This document shows, piece by piece, positions 28,330-36,822 of a stretch of DNA of 64,000 nucleotides. A model generated the notes under the pieces. The model searched no databases and was not told where the DNA came from. It worked only from the letters and a program-made list of their open reading frames with translations. The stretch is from positions 1 through 64,000 of the forward strand of contig JABZKU010000008.1 in the NCBI GenBank assembly GCA_015257125.1, in the 5' to 3' direction. A program made the translations under genes and the position numbers. This stretch comes from Prevotellaceae bacterium. GTDB lineage: Bacteria; Bacteroidota; Bacteroidia; Bacteroidales; Bacteroidaceae. The stretch's first letter is position 1; every line of letters begins with the position of its first letter.

Positions 28330-28411
28330 GCGCCTGTGGCGAAATTGGTATACGCGCCAGACTTAGGATCTGGTGTCGCGAGACGTGTAGGTTCGAGTCC
28401 TATCAGGCGCA
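28330..28411 (+). tRNA. tRNA-Leu (TAG)
   Basis: An 82-base cloverleaf: acceptor GCGCCTG pairs with CAGGCGC. The anticodon arm CCAGA-CTTAGGA-TCTGG gives anticodon TAG. A long variable arm (TGTCGCGAGACGT) marks a class II tRNA, and the T-arm is GTAGG-TTCGAGT-CCTAT. The CCA end is not encoded. A terminator hairpin follows. Confidence 0.96.
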
Positions 28412-28423
28412 CAGCTTTTCAAC

Positions 28424-28467
28424 AACTCCCCTCTTGACAATGATCAAAAGGGGAGTTTTGTTTTTTA
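28424..28467 (+). terminator. terminator after tRNA-Leu
   Basis: Arms AACTCCCCT (28424-28432) and AGGGGAGTT (28449-28457), then TTGTTTTTT. Confidence 0.8.
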
Positions 28468-28608
28468 TCCCCGTTGCAGCCGAAGATTGCACGCGAAACC
28501 GCGTTCGCTTATCCACCGATGACACGAAATACGCGGTAGCCCCAAAGAGGAAGTCCAGGCGGAACGAAAGTTCGCTCTCAAGCCTTCGCAAAAACAAGCG
28601 CACTTTTT

Positions 28609-28628
28609 CGAGAAACATCCCCACTTTG
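28609..28628 (+). repeat. dispersed block CGAGAAAC...CACTTTG, copy near element B
   Basis: CGAGAAACATCCCCACTTTG, a member of the same loose family as the blocks at 7608, 17099, 41910, 49508 and 59243. It lies 52 bases before element B. Confidence 0.4.
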
Positions 28629-28680
28629 CCAGCAAACCTGTGGACTTTTTCGTTCTACTCCCCTTGTTTCTCCTCCTTTT

Positions 28681-29003
28681 GCGTACGCACACGCGCACAT
28701 CAGCCATTTCCGAGAATCACCTTCACCCTTCACCCCACTCGATAGCGCACTAATCATCATCATATTGCAGTGAACATAAAACAGATCTTTTTTTCCTTCA
28801 CCTCGACTTTCAGACTTTCTTATGCCGCTGCTCCACTTTCTAACACCGCATGATGAGCACGAATCAGGAGATCGAAAAGGGTGAAGGAAAACAAGGGTGA
28901 AGCCTTCACCCATAACTATCAGAAGTACTTACACTTGGTCGCGTTTTGACTACCGGGTGAAGGCAAATGAAAAACTCTGTGACTCTCTCTCGCACGCGCG
29001 CGT
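28681..29003. repeat. palindromic intergenic element, copy B (323 bp, diverged)
   Basis: The left arm (28681-28734) has a CG/CA-alternating tip (GCGTACGCACACGCGC) and CCTTCACCCTTCACC. The right arm (28955-29003) has GGGTGAAGGCAAATGAAAAACTC and the tip CGCACGCGCGCG. Internal words include GGGTGAAGG and GGGTGAAGCCTTCACCC, a perfect 17-base palindrome-like pair near 28894-28911. The A-run and GCTGAGTG parts are decayed compared with the other copies. No gene is credible in the 980-base gap between tRNA-Leu and the 41-residue ORF apart from this. Confidence 0.65.
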
Positions 29004-29278
29004 TCATAATATAGAATGAAACATTATCGCATACGCCCTTTTTCAACGCGGGGCGAAAAACGCGCTCCGTTGAGTGCGACGAAAGTGCGAGCAAATCTGG
29101 TTTGCAATATAGAGATTACAACGCGAAAATACAACTTATCGGCACCTACAATCCCCTGTCGGGAGGCTTGCGCAAAACTTCCGCACAAAGTCATCGCGCC
29201 ACAATCGAAAGCTTGTCAAGTCCGATTCTCAAAGCCGCTACTACGAACTGTGAAAAGTGCATTTTCTCGTCTTTTTTC

Positions 29279-29309
29279 TTGCCTTCCCTTGCTTTCCGTT
29301 CTACCTTTG
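29279..29309 (+). promoter_or_regulatory. promoter of the 41-residue ORF
   Basis: TTG (29279-29281), 20 bases, TACCTTTG (29302-29309). It leaves a leader of about 130 bases. Confidence 0.65.
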
Positions 29310-29320
29310 CACTACGAAAA

Positions 29321-29380
29321 CGAGACACAGGGACAGCTTCAAAGGACATAGAGAGATAAAACGTAAGTCCCTCTGTCTCG
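29321..29380 (+). promoter_or_regulatory. structured 5' leader of the 41-residue ORF
   Basis: Starting about 12 bases after the -7 box, CGAGACACAGGGAC (29321-29334) pairs with GTCCCTCTGTCTCG (29367-29380) at 13 of 14 positions across a 32-base loop. A second perfect hairpin GAGATGCA-C-TGCATCTC follows at about 29406-29422. The Shine-Dalgarno region lies after both. Confidence 0.6.
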
Positions 29381-29445
29381 CGGACGTAACACTAACTAAT
29401 TACCGAGATGCACTGCATCTCTATGTTCAACTAAAACTCAACAAT

Positions 29446-29571
29446 ATGACTAAGCAAAAAACTATGATCGAAGAACTGAAGTATCGCATTGCTCGATATC
29501 GTTCGATGGGCAACGGCGTAATGTGCCAATCGCTCTACAACCAACTCCGCGCTCTCAAGGCAGAGCAGTAA
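29446..29571 (+). CDS. 41-residue protein of unknown function
   Basis: A short ORF starting MTKQKTMIEELKYRIARY, strongly basic and helical, with a second half (RSMGNGVMCQSLYNQLRALKAEQ-like composition) ending in an amphipathic helix. No signal peptide or membrane helix. Support for it being real is contextual: a good promoter (29279-29309), a structured leader, and a terminator-like hairpin beginning about 95 bases after the stop. The longer in-frame extension to 29257 begins upstream of the promoter and is rejected. I do not recognise a family. Confidence 0.6.
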   Translation: MTKQKTMIEELKYRIARYRSMGNGVMCQSLYNQLRALKAEQ

Positions 29572-29666
29572 ACGGCCGTCCACTCGACCTCTTACTTCCC
29601 AAATGGGGAAGTAAAGACCGGAATCGGTCCATCTTTTATTACTTGTGCCATTGGCACTTTGACGAA

Positions 29667-29694
29667 GAAGTTCCCGACGAACTTCCTTTTTTTT
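29667..29694 (+). terminator. terminator after the 41-residue ORF
   Basis: GAAGTTC and GAACTTC pair around CCGAC, followed by CTTTTTTTT. Preceding hairpins TTACTTCCC-AAAT-GGGGAAGTAA and GTGCCA-TTGGCAC fill the interval. Confidence 0.7.
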
Positions 29695-29782
29695 GCTCCG
29701 AACGCCCAAATTACCGGCTGTCGGGGCGATTATTTTTCTATAAATACGTATATTCGCAACCAAGAATTTCTAATGACCATTC

Positions 29783-30466
29783 ATGATCAACATCAACACG
29801 GGCGACATCATCGGCAAGGCTTTTGATTTCGCAAAGTCCTATGGACTTCCCATGGCAGCTATTCTTTTTGCGGCCAATGCTATCGGTGGCCTCTTAGGGC
29901 AAATCTCGGGTCTGTCCTCGAGCGAAGAAGTTAGAGTCGGTGGCTCCTTACTTTTCTCGCTCCTGCAACTTGGCATCAACGCACTTGTCACCGTCAGCAT
30001 CTTTGCCTCCATCCTCAAGATTCTGAAAGAAAATGGCGGAAGCTACAGTTTCGACCACGGCCTGCAGGTTTCGGTTTATGTCAAGTTCGCGGTTTGCCAA
30101 TTCATTTATGGTCTTGCCGTCGTCTTCGGCCTTGTCTTCTTCATTGCGCCCGGTATTTTTATCGCCGTTCGTTGGGTGTTTGCCCCGCTCTATCTCATCG
30201 ACCACCCCAATGCGAGTATAGGTGAAGCACTGCAAGCCTCTTGGAATAAGACCGAAGAACTATTTTGGCCACTCTTCGGCTTGGGTTTTGTAGCCGGCTT
30301 GGTTTCCGCCTCCGGTATTCTGCTTTGCTGCATCGGTATTTACTTCACCATGATCATTGCTTACGTGGCACAAGTCATGACCTACCGCATGCTGTGGAAT
30401 GACGAACAGGAAGGTGCTGACGAAGATCAATTTGTACGCTTTGGTCGCGACGACCTTTACGTCTAA
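29783..30466 (+). CDS. membrane protein, DUF975/YciC-like topology
   Basis: A 227-residue protein with about five hydrophobic helices and a soluble acidic C-terminus (EQEGADEDQFVRFGRDDLYV). Conserved-looking features are the early DIIGKAFDFAKSYGLP, the helix-capping LKENGGSYSFDHGL, and the VRWVFAPLYLIDHPNASIGEALQASW segment, which recalls the repeated motif of DUF975/YciC-type membrane proteins where a tryptophan-containing amphipathic stretch follows a helix. Function unknown. It has no close operon partner: the 41-residue gene and its terminator lie upstream and a strong terminator lies directly after. Confidence 0.78.
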   Translation: MININTGDIIGKAFDFAKSYGLPMAAILFAANAIGGLLGQISGLSSSEEVRVGGSLLFSLLQLGINALVTVSIFASILKILKENGGSYSFDHGLQVSVYVKFAVCQFIYGLAVVFGLVFFIAPGIFIAVRWVFAPLYLIDHPNASIGEALQASWNKTEELFWPLFGLGFVAGLVSASGILLCCIGIYFTMIIAYVAQVMTYRMLWNDEQEGADEDQFVRFGRDDLYV

Positions 30467-30473
30467 ACCTCAC

Positions 30474-30529
30474 TCGCCCCGTCCGCTGCTACACATAGCT
30501 TTCAGCGAACGGGGCGATTTTTTGTTTTT
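30474..30529 (+). terminator. terminator after the membrane protein gene
   Basis: TCGCCCCGT (30474-30482) pairs with ACGGGGCGA (30509-30517), enclosing CGCTG/CAGCG, followed by TTTTTTGTTTTT. Confidence 0.85.
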
Positions 30530-30616
30530 GTAAGGCACTCACGCCGGGTGTTGCAAAGAAGGTTGTCCGAGGAAAGGCCATTGATGCGAAGCCCTACGCG
30601 TTTTTTCCGTCTGCGC

Positions 30617-31408
30617 TCAGCGCTGTTTGACCCACGATGGCACACTACCAATCAAATGGCGCGCGGCCTCACAAGCCGTTTGTCCGGTGAGCGCGTGCGC
30701 CTCGAGATAGTCGCGAAGCAATCGAGTTTTGTCTTTGTACTTTCGCGTAGCAAGCAACGGGCCGACGACTCCGCGCAACGGCAAATCACGATCGGCGGGC
30801 GATTTGTCGCCCAAGCCCACCCGAACGGAAAAGAGAAGGGGAGACTCGCTTTCGGACGATGCAAGCGCCGACGGCTCGAAACGCAAAACAGGTTTTTCCT
30901 CCAAGAGCGGAAGCAGCGGCGCGAGTTCGTGCCCACCCGGACGCAAAGATTCGAGTCGTTCGGGAGGCATAGTATGCGTCTGCGCATTGATGCGTCGCAA
31001 CCAGGCGGTGAGTACATTGTTCGGGCCGAAAACTTCTTCGCCTGTTGCAAAACGTGCACTGCGAATCAAGGCACTGTAATAATAATCGGTGCTATCGGAA
31101 AGGCAAATGCCGACGCACACGCGATTATCCATCTTGTAGTGCGACGTGGCCAAGGCACCAATGCGGTGGACATAGAGTTCCCCGAAATGATTGAGTTGGC
31201 GTTCGTTCTCATGCACATAAGCATCTTCGAAAACACCGGCTCGATAGAAATAACTCTCCAATTCGAGAGGACGACATTCGACTCCATAAACTTCTAACAC
31301 TCCACCCTTCAACAAAAAGGCGGTGATCTGCTGAAGAAGCATTACCACTTCATCGCGAGCAGTGACGGTGCCAAGCGCCGAGCATGCGGTTTGAAAATCC
31401 ATATTCAT
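30617..31408 (-). CDS. conserved-looking cytoplasmic protein of unknown function
   Basis: A 263-residue soluble protein without signal peptide. The middle reads LEVYGVECRPLELESYFYRAG...DAYVHENERQLNHFGELYVHRIG...NRVCVGICLSD, a layout that recalls the 3-methyladenine DNA glycosylase (Mpg) fold, where an ETEAY-like strand precedes a histidine-containing loop and a YVHR/YVYL strand. The canonical Mpg motifs are not present in full, so this is a weak suggestion. The C-terminal 80 residues are Arg/Leu-rich. It is transcribed divergently from the TonB receptor and has a TAACTTTG box at 31431-31424. Confidence 0.65.
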   Translation of the reverse strand: MNMDFQTACSALGTVTARDEVVMLLQQITAFLLKGGVLEVYGVECRPLELESYFYRAGVFEDAYVHENERQLNHFGELYVHRIGALATSHYKMDNRVCVGICLSDSTDYYYSALIRSARFATGEEVFGPNNVLTAWLRRINAQTHTMPPERLESLRPGGHELAPLLPLLEEKPVLRFEPSALASSESESPLLFSVRVGLGDKSPADRDLPLRGVVGPLLATRKYKDKTRLLRDYLEAHALTGQTACEAARHLIGSVPSWVKQR

Positions 31409-31423
31409 CTATTTTCTTTTCCA

Positions 31424-31431
31424 CAAAGTTA
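31424..31431 (-). promoter_or_regulatory. -7 box of the minus-strand unknown gene
   Basis: TAACTTTG on the minus strand, 16 bases before the ATG at 31408. The same 40-base interval must also serve the divergent TonB receptor gene. Confidence 0.5.
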
Positions 31432-31445
31432 GTAATTTCCGAGAA

Positions 31446-33512
31446 TTGCCTTCCCCTTTTCATCTACAAAACCTACTCGCGCTGCATCTTCGTTCTTTTC
31501 CGCCCTCCCTCGTCGCCATTGGCTTGACAGTGATGCAGGCTACTGAAATGGTAGCGAATGTTTCGACAACAGTTTCGCCTTGCGCCGGCAATCCTTCGCT
31601 CAAAGTCGACAGCCTCCGCGCCCTCCCTCTCGTACGCGTACACACTCGGCGTGAGAAAACCGGTACGGAAACGCCGACATTGCGCTTTTCGCAATCGGGC
31701 GAAGCACTGCAGCGTCTGCCGAGTAGTACGGCGGCCGATGTGCTTCGTGCCCTGCCCGCCGTGTGGGTGCGCAGTTTGGGAGGATATGGCACGGCGACGA
31801 CTGTAGGCACCCGCGGACTCAGTGCCACACACACCGCGGTGATGGTCGACGGCTTTCCGCTGGGCGATGCCGAAAGCGGCACGACGGATGTAGCGCGCTT
31901 TGCACCACATCAACTCGAAGGCTTGCTGATCGATGTGGGCGGCGCTCCGGAGCTGCTCTCTCCCGTCCGTGCTTTAGGGGCAGCCACCCTGCAGTTCACA
32001 ACTCCGCGGCGCCCACTACGCATCTGGACGGCGATGGGCGCTTTCGGTTATCGAAGTGCCGGCGGAAGTGCTCTCCTTTCCACACCGATCGGCCGACTGG
32101 GTTTTCAACTGGATGGGGAGAAAGCCGAAAACGACTACCCTTTCGTTTTTGACAACGGAACAATGCGCGAACATCGGCGACGCACTTGGGCACAAACTCA
32201 AAGTTGGACACCGGCCGTGCGCTGGATGACACCCGACAGGCTGAAAGTCGGCAGTGGCGAACTGGGGATTCGCGGTCACTACGCCCAACGGCAATTACCC
32301 GGTGCGACGTTGCTCTACACCGTGCGCGAAGGCGAACGTATGGACGATGACGAAACAGCGGTGCACGGAAAGTGGCAGCTGCGGCGAAAGACGTGGCAAT
32401 GGAAGGTGGCCGCGCAAGCCCTATTCAGTCAAAAGGTGTACGAAGATCGCGATCGCCAATACCCCGGTGGCGTGCGACAAGACGACTATCGACAACGCGA
32501 ATACTGGTTTTCGACGGGCGTGGAGCATCAGATTTCCGTCCATTGGCAATGGGCCTATGCGGTGGACGGCACTTGGGCTATACTACACCAAACAGGACAA
32601 GCCGAACGCGAAGTGGGGCGAATAAGCCTGCAACAAGCCCTCTCGCTACGCTACCGCCGTGCACGAGGATCCGCTACGCTTCGCCTTTTACGCCACGACT
32701 TCTTCAACACGGCGCGCAATACTGACCCGACTAACTTGGGAACGGCCAACAACGTGGGGAGTTTTGGTTTGCAAGGGACGGCGCACGCCTTCTTGTGGCG
32801 CACCCCGGGCACCCGAGTAAGCCTTCGCGCGACGGCGCAGTCCACTTTTCGCCCACCGACGTTCGCGGAGAACTATTATTTCCGCTACGGCAACACACAA
32901 CTGCGCAACGAACGCGCGCAACGCTTGAACTTCGGTATCGTCGGTGCGTATGCTGTCGGACTTTGGCAGGTGCAGGCTTCGGCAGATGCCTTTATCGACA
33001 AAATCAGCGACGGTATTGTGGCCGTACCGCTCACACCGGCCATTTGGCGCACCGAGAATTTAGACCAAGTGCGGGCTTCTGGACTTGATGTGACTGCCAA
33101 TGTGCGCTACGCTCGCGAAAAGCGCACCACGATCGCGGCAACGGGACATTGGTTGCTGTGCCGAACCCTCGACCGGTCGACGCCTCACTCACGGAGTTAC
33201 AACCTGACGCTCCCTTATCGCCCCACTCATCAAGGATATTTCTCGGTGGAAGCCGCACACGGCGCACTCGGTCTCTCCACCTCGCTCGTCTACACCGGCG
33301 AACGGTGGTCGACGCCTCAACATCTCGCTGTTTCGCGCCTACCGGCCTTTGCCGAATGGAATGCGGCGCTGTGGTGGAAACGCTCCCTCGGCACTTCCAC
33401 CCTGACCTTGTGCGCCACGCTGATGAACCTCACTGATGCACAACGCGAATACGTCCGCGGCTACCCGCTACCGGGAAGAACGTGGACGCTCAACGCGACT
33501 TTCGACTTATAA
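31446..33512 (+). CDS. TonB-dependent outer-membrane receptor, probable BtuB-like corrinoid transporter
   Basis: A 688-residue TonB-dependent receptor. The plug domain is at about residues 70-190 (LPSSTAADVLRALPAVWVRSLGGYGTATTVGTRGLSATHTAVMVDGFPL in part), followed by a 22-strand-like barrel ending in TFDL. The next gene encodes a beta-propeller lipoprotein like BtuG, which forms a lid for BtuB in Bacteroides vitamin B12 import; this pairing, rather than the receptor sequence itself, suggests a corrinoid substrate. The start is unclear: TTG 31446 gives the only frame with room for a signal sequence, while the first ATG (31533) would lack one. No cobalamin riboswitch is visible upstream. Confidence 0.8.
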   Translation: MPSPFHLQNLLALHLRSFPPSLVAIGLTVMQATEMVANVSTTVSPCAGNPSLKVDSLRALPLVRVHTRREKTGTETPTLRFSQSGEALQRLPSSTAADVLRALPAVWVRSLGGYGTATTVGTRGLSATHTAVMVDGFPLGDAESGTTDVARFAPHQLEGLLIDVGGAPELLSPVRALGAATLQFTTPRRPLRIWTAMGAFGYRSAGGSALLSTPIGRLGFQLDGEKAENDYPFVFDNGTMREHRRRTWAQTQSWTPAVRWMTPDRLKVGSGELGIRGHYAQRQLPGATLLYTVREGERMDDDETAVHGKWQLRRKTWQWKVAAQALFSQKVYEDRDRQYPGGVRQDDYRQREYWFSTGVEHQISVHWQWAYAVDGTWAILHQTGQAEREVGRISLQQALSLRYRRARGSATLRLLRHDFFNTARNTDPTNLGTANNVGSFGLQGTAHAFLWRTPGTRVSLRATAQSTFRPPTFAENYYFRYGNTQLRNERAQRLNFGIVGAYAVGLWQVQASADAFIDKISDGIVAVPLTPAIWRTENLDQVRASGLDVTANVRYAREKRTTIAATGHWLLCRTLDRSTPHSRSYNLTLPYRPTHQGYFSVEAAHGALGLSTSLVYTGERWSTPQHLAVSRLPAFAEWNAALWWKRSLGTSTLTLCATLMNLTDAQREYVRGYPLPGRTWTLNATFDL

Positions 33513-33542
33513 TTGTAGTATTTTATCTTCATCACTTCGCTT

Positions 33543-34655
33543 ATGTTTTTCTCTTCCCGCCTTGCTCTACTCCGTGTTGGCCTGCTTCTCGTCACCGGAG
33601 CATTACTTTTCAACGCTTGTACCGACGACGAAAAAGGAACTCCTCGCCAACCGGAGACAACGGCTCCCACGACCGCGCAAGTACTGGTGCTCCACCAAGG
33701 CAACCAAGCCACGAAATTGCCCGGAGGCTACTCGCTGATCGACACGCAACGACAATCTGTGACAGCAAACGCCTTTCTCACAAACAATGGTAAACTGCTT
33801 GGCGAAACTCCACAAGAGGCGATTCTACACGGGGCGAAAATCTACATTCCGTGCTACGGAAGCAATTTGGTGCAGGTGGTGGATGCCGCTTCTCATCGCC
33901 TGCTCAAATCCATTCCCACGCAAGCCCCGGAAGGTGTGGCCGCGCAGGGGAAATACGTTTTCGTCACGAACAATGACGGCTTTCTCTCACGCATCGACAC
34001 CGCTTCGCTCGCCGTCGATCTCCAAACCGCGGTCGGCCCCAACCCCGCCGGCGTGCTGGCACTCCATAATTATATATATGTAGCGATCAGCGACGGATAT
34101 AATTATAAAGAGGGCTACAAAAACGGATTTAAGGTAGTCAAGCTGCGCCCAAACACCCTCGGCATCGTCAGCGAAATTCGCGTCGGGATGAATCCGACAA
34201 AACTCTATAAAGACGATTTCAACCACGTTTTCGTCGCCTGTCAGGGCGACTACGGCACGCACGCGGCGGAGATTTGGAAGATCGACGAGAACGACGAAGC
34301 CACTTCTTTTGCGGCGGCCAATTTCGCAGCCGTCGACGGGCACCGCATTTATTTGGTACGCTCCACCACAGATTGGACAAGCGGAAAGACGACCGTAACC
34401 TATGCTGTGCGCGACACACGTTCGGGTACAGCGATAGCTTCGCTATTCGGACAGGTACAACAGCCCATCGATCCAACAACAATTGCCGTTGATCCTCACA
34501 CAAAGCAGATATATATTGCGTCGCGCGGCACGCTCGATCCCAAAATCCGCTTTACCGAACCCGGCACCGTGAGTGTTTACACCCCCGAAGGCGATTTTCT
34601 ACATCGCTACAACGTGGGGATCGAACCCTGCTCGCTCCTCTTTCTGAAGAAATAA
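33543..34655 (+). CDS. surface beta-propeller lipoprotein, BtuG/DUF5074-like
   Basis: A 370-residue lipoprotein with signal peptide and likely lipidated Cys26 (LLFNAC). After a Thr/Pro-rich linker the chain is a series of propeller blades: each has a strand like KIYIPCYGSNLVQVVD, KYVFVTNNDGFLSRID, YIYVAISDG or KQIYIASRGT. This is the YncE/DUF5074 pattern shared with BtuG, the surface cobalamin-binding partner of BtuB. It begins 30 bases after the TonB receptor gene on the same strand. The corrinoid role is inferred from family and pairing; an alternative is a ligand-capture lipoprotein for another nutrient. Confidence 0.8.
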   Translation: MFFSSRLALLRVGLLLVTGALLFNACTDDEKGTPRQPETTAPTTAQVLVLHQGNQATKLPGGYSLIDTQRQSVTANAFLTNNGKLLGETPQEAILHGAKIYIPCYGSNLVQVVDAASHRLLKSIPTQAPEGVAAQGKYVFVTNNDGFLSRIDTASLAVDLQTAVGPNPAGVLALHNYIYVAISDGYNYKEGYKNGFKVVKLRPNTLGIVSEIRVGMNPTKLYKDDFNHVFVACQGDYGTHAAEIWKIDENDEATSFAAANFAAVDGHRIYLVRSTTDWTSGKTTVTYAVRDTRSGTAIASLFGQVQQPIDPTTIAVDPHTKQIYIASRGTLDPKIRFTEPGTVSVYTPEGDFLHRYNVGIEPCSLLFLKK

Positions 34656-34684
34656 GGCGGGCATTGGTCAAGCCCCGCAGCGAA

Positions 34685-34716
34685 TTTGGTTATGTCGACC
34701 TTTCTTCCTACTTTTG
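34685..34716 (+). promoter_or_regulatory. promoter of the glycosyltransferase operon
   Basis: TTTG (34685-34688), 20 bases, TACTTTTG (34709-34716), 22 bases before the ATG at 34739. Confidence 0.65.
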
Positions 34717-34738
34717 TCTGTAGTCTATCCTCTTTTCT

Positions 34739-36040
34739 ATGCGCGTTCTGATCATCAACACCAGCGAACGAACCGGCGGAGCGGCTGTTGCCGCCTCTCG
34801 CCTGCACGCAGCGTTGACCCACATTGGGGTCGAGGCTGAAATGTTGGTGCGCGATCGACAAACGGCTTCCCCGCAAGTGCACACTTTCCCGAACCGGTGG
34901 CGCATGAAATGGGCTTTTCTGCGAGAAAGATTGGGCATTTTCTTCCATCTGCGCGGCCGGAGAAAGCAACTTTTCGCTTTGGATACGGCCGTGACCGGAG
35001 GGAAGGTGACGGAAACAGCGGCCTATCGCCGCGCCGACGTCATTCATTTGCATTGGATCAATCAAGGACTGCTCTCCCTCGACGAGTTGAAACACATACT
35101 CCGCGACGGAAAAACAGTCGTGTGGACGATGCACGACATTTGGCCCGTGACCGGTATCTGTCACTTGGCATTGTCCTGCACGAACTACCGCCAATCTTGC
35201 GGAACGTGCCCCTATCTTCCCAACGGAGGTGCGCCGCGCGATCTCTCTCATCGTATATGGAAGAAGAAACAGCGGATCTATTCGGCCGGCACCCTGACTT
35301 TCGTGGCGTGCAGTCGCTGGTTGGCCGACGAAGCCCGCAGCGCCTCGCTCACTCGCGGACAAACGGTGGTCAACATCCCCAACCCGATCGACACTTCGGT
35401 CTTCGCTCCGCAAAATCGTGCCGCCGCTCGCGCACAACTCGGACTTCCCACCGATCCGTCCCTGCGCATTGTCCTCTTTGTCGCCCAGCGCATCACGAAT
35501 CTCAACAAGGGCATGCCCTATTTAGTGGAGGCTTTTCGTCAATACCTCTCGCGCTATCCGGAACACCGCCACAACACCGCCCTCTTCATTCTCGGCGGCG
35601 AAGCTGAAGAGTTTCACTCGGCTTTCGACGTTCCCGTTTTCACAACGCCTTACACCTACGACGTCGAAACGATCGTTCGGATTTACAACGCGGCGAACCT
35701 CTTTGTGCTTCCCTCCATTTCCGAGAATCTACCCAATACGATCATGGAAGCGCTCGCTTGCGGTATTCCCTGTTTGGGTTTCCGCATCGGAGGCATTCCG
35801 GAAATGATTGATCACGAGCGCAATGGTTATGTCGCAGCCGCAAAAGATGCCGAAGATCTCAGCGCCGGTCTGCATTATCTGCTCGATTTGGCCGATCCCG
35901 ACCAACTTTCGCAAGCCGCTCGCGAAAAAGTGCTCCGCGATTATTCCTTCACTGCCGTCGGACAGCGCTATCTCTCCGTTTATCAACAAGCCCTCGACGC
36001 AACCGCTCACCGCGATTCGCCGGAAACCTCTCGCTTATGA
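34739..36040 (+). CDS. GT4-family glycosyltransferase
   Basis: A 433-residue GT-B fold glycosyltransferase of family 4, retaining, using a nucleotide sugar. The N-terminal acceptor domain opens MRVLIINTSERTGGAAVAASRL with the glycine-rich loop. The C-terminal donor domain holds VNIPNPIDTSVF and the retaining-enzyme motif E-x7-E as Glu329 and Glu337 in SENLPNTIMEALACG. A CxxC-type pair (CGTCPYLP) sits in the middle, as in WcaC/WbaZ-like enzymes. First gene of the operon; its stop overlaps the next start (ATGA). Likely role: exopolysaccharide or lipopolysaccharide assembly, sugar unknown. Confidence 0.9.
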   Translation: MRVLIINTSERTGGAAVAASRLHAALTHIGVEAEMLVRDRQTASPQVHTFPNRWRMKWAFLRERLGIFFHLRGRRKQLFALDTAVTGGKVTETAAYRRADVIHLHWINQGLLSLDELKHILRDGKTVVWTMHDIWPVTGICHLALSCTNYRQSCGTCPYLPNGGAPRDLSHRIWKKKQRIYSAGTLTFVACSRWLADEARSASLTRGQTVVNIPNPIDTSVFAPQNRAAARAQLGLPTDPSLRIVLFVAQRITNLNKGMPYLVEAFRQYLSRYPEHRHNTALFILGGEAEEFHSAFDVPVFTTPYTYDVETIVRIYNAANLFVLPSISENLPNTIMEALACGIPCLGFRIGGIPEMIDHERNGYVAAAKDAEDLSAGLHYLLDLADPDQLSQAAREKVLRDYSFTAVGQRYLSVYQQALDATAHRDSPETSRL

Positions 36041-36822
36041 TTCGTTTTACCGTCGCCACCGTTTGTTACAACGCCTCTTCCACGCTGCGCCGCACCTTGC
36101 AGAGCGTGGTCACTCAAGACTATCCGCACATCGAGCACCTTATAATCGACGGCGCTTCGAAAGACGACACCGCGCAGTTGGTGCAACAATACCTTGCGCT
36201 CTATGAAGGCATCGAAGACGGCCGCACCCTCGTGTTTCGCTCCGAACCCGACAAGGGGCTCTACGATGCGATGAACAAAGCACTCCTTCAGGCCACCGGC
36301 GATTACATACTCTTTCTCAACGCCGGCGACAAGTTCCACACGTCGACGACCTTGTCCGACATCGCCGCGCAACTTCCCGCGTCTTCCGACCACAACACCC
36401 TCCCCGCCGTGCTCTACGGCGACACGCATTTGGTCGACGACAATGGTACATTTTTGCGTGCACGCCGACTTTCGCCTCCAGAACAACTTCATTTGCACGA
36501 TTTTGTCAACGGTATGCTCGTGTGTCACCAAGCGTTTTTCGCCCGCACCGACCTGGCTCGCATCGAACCCTACAATCTCAGCTATCGCTTCTCGGCCGAC
36601 TACGATTGGTGCATCCGCTTAATGCAACAAGCCGAGCAGCGCGGTCTCACGTTGCACAACACTCATTTGGTCGTCGCCGACTATCTCAGCGAAGGCCTCA
36701 CCACCCGCCACCACAAAGCCTCCCTCCGCGAGCGTTTTCGCATCATGGCACACCATTATGGTCTGTTCACCGCGCTCGCTCACCACGCTTGGTTTGTGAT
36801 TCGCGCATTGATCAAACGATGA
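36037..36822 (+). CDS. GT2-family glycosyltransferase
   Basis: A 261-residue inverting glycosyltransferase of family 2, GT-A fold, without membrane helices. It opens with FTVATVCYNASSTLRRTLQSVVTQDYPHIEHLIIDGASKDDT, typical of WcaE/colanic-acid-like enzymes; the metal-site region GDTHLVDDNG and the ADYDWCIRL motif (catalytic Asp) are visible. It overlaps both the upstream GT4 gene and the downstream recX gene by ATGA. Together with the GT4 enzyme it probably adds successive sugars to an envelope glycan. Confidence 0.9.
   Translation: MIRFTVATVCYNASSTLRRTLQSVVTQDYPHIEHLIIDGASKDDTAQLVQQYLALYEGIEDGRTLVFRSEPDKGLYDAMNKALLQATGDYILFLNAGDKFHTSTTLSDIAAQLPASSDHNTLPAVLYGDTHLVDDNGTFLRARRLSPPEQLHLHDFVNGMLVCHQAFFARTDLARIEPYNLSYRFSADYDWCIRLMQQAEQRGLTLHNTHLVVADYLSEGLTTRHHKASLRERFRIMAHHYGLFTALAHHAWFVIRALIKR

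Noticed and set aside
31409..31445. Cobalamin riboswitch upstream of the BtuB-like gene
   Set aside because: Only 37 bases lie between the divergent coding starts.
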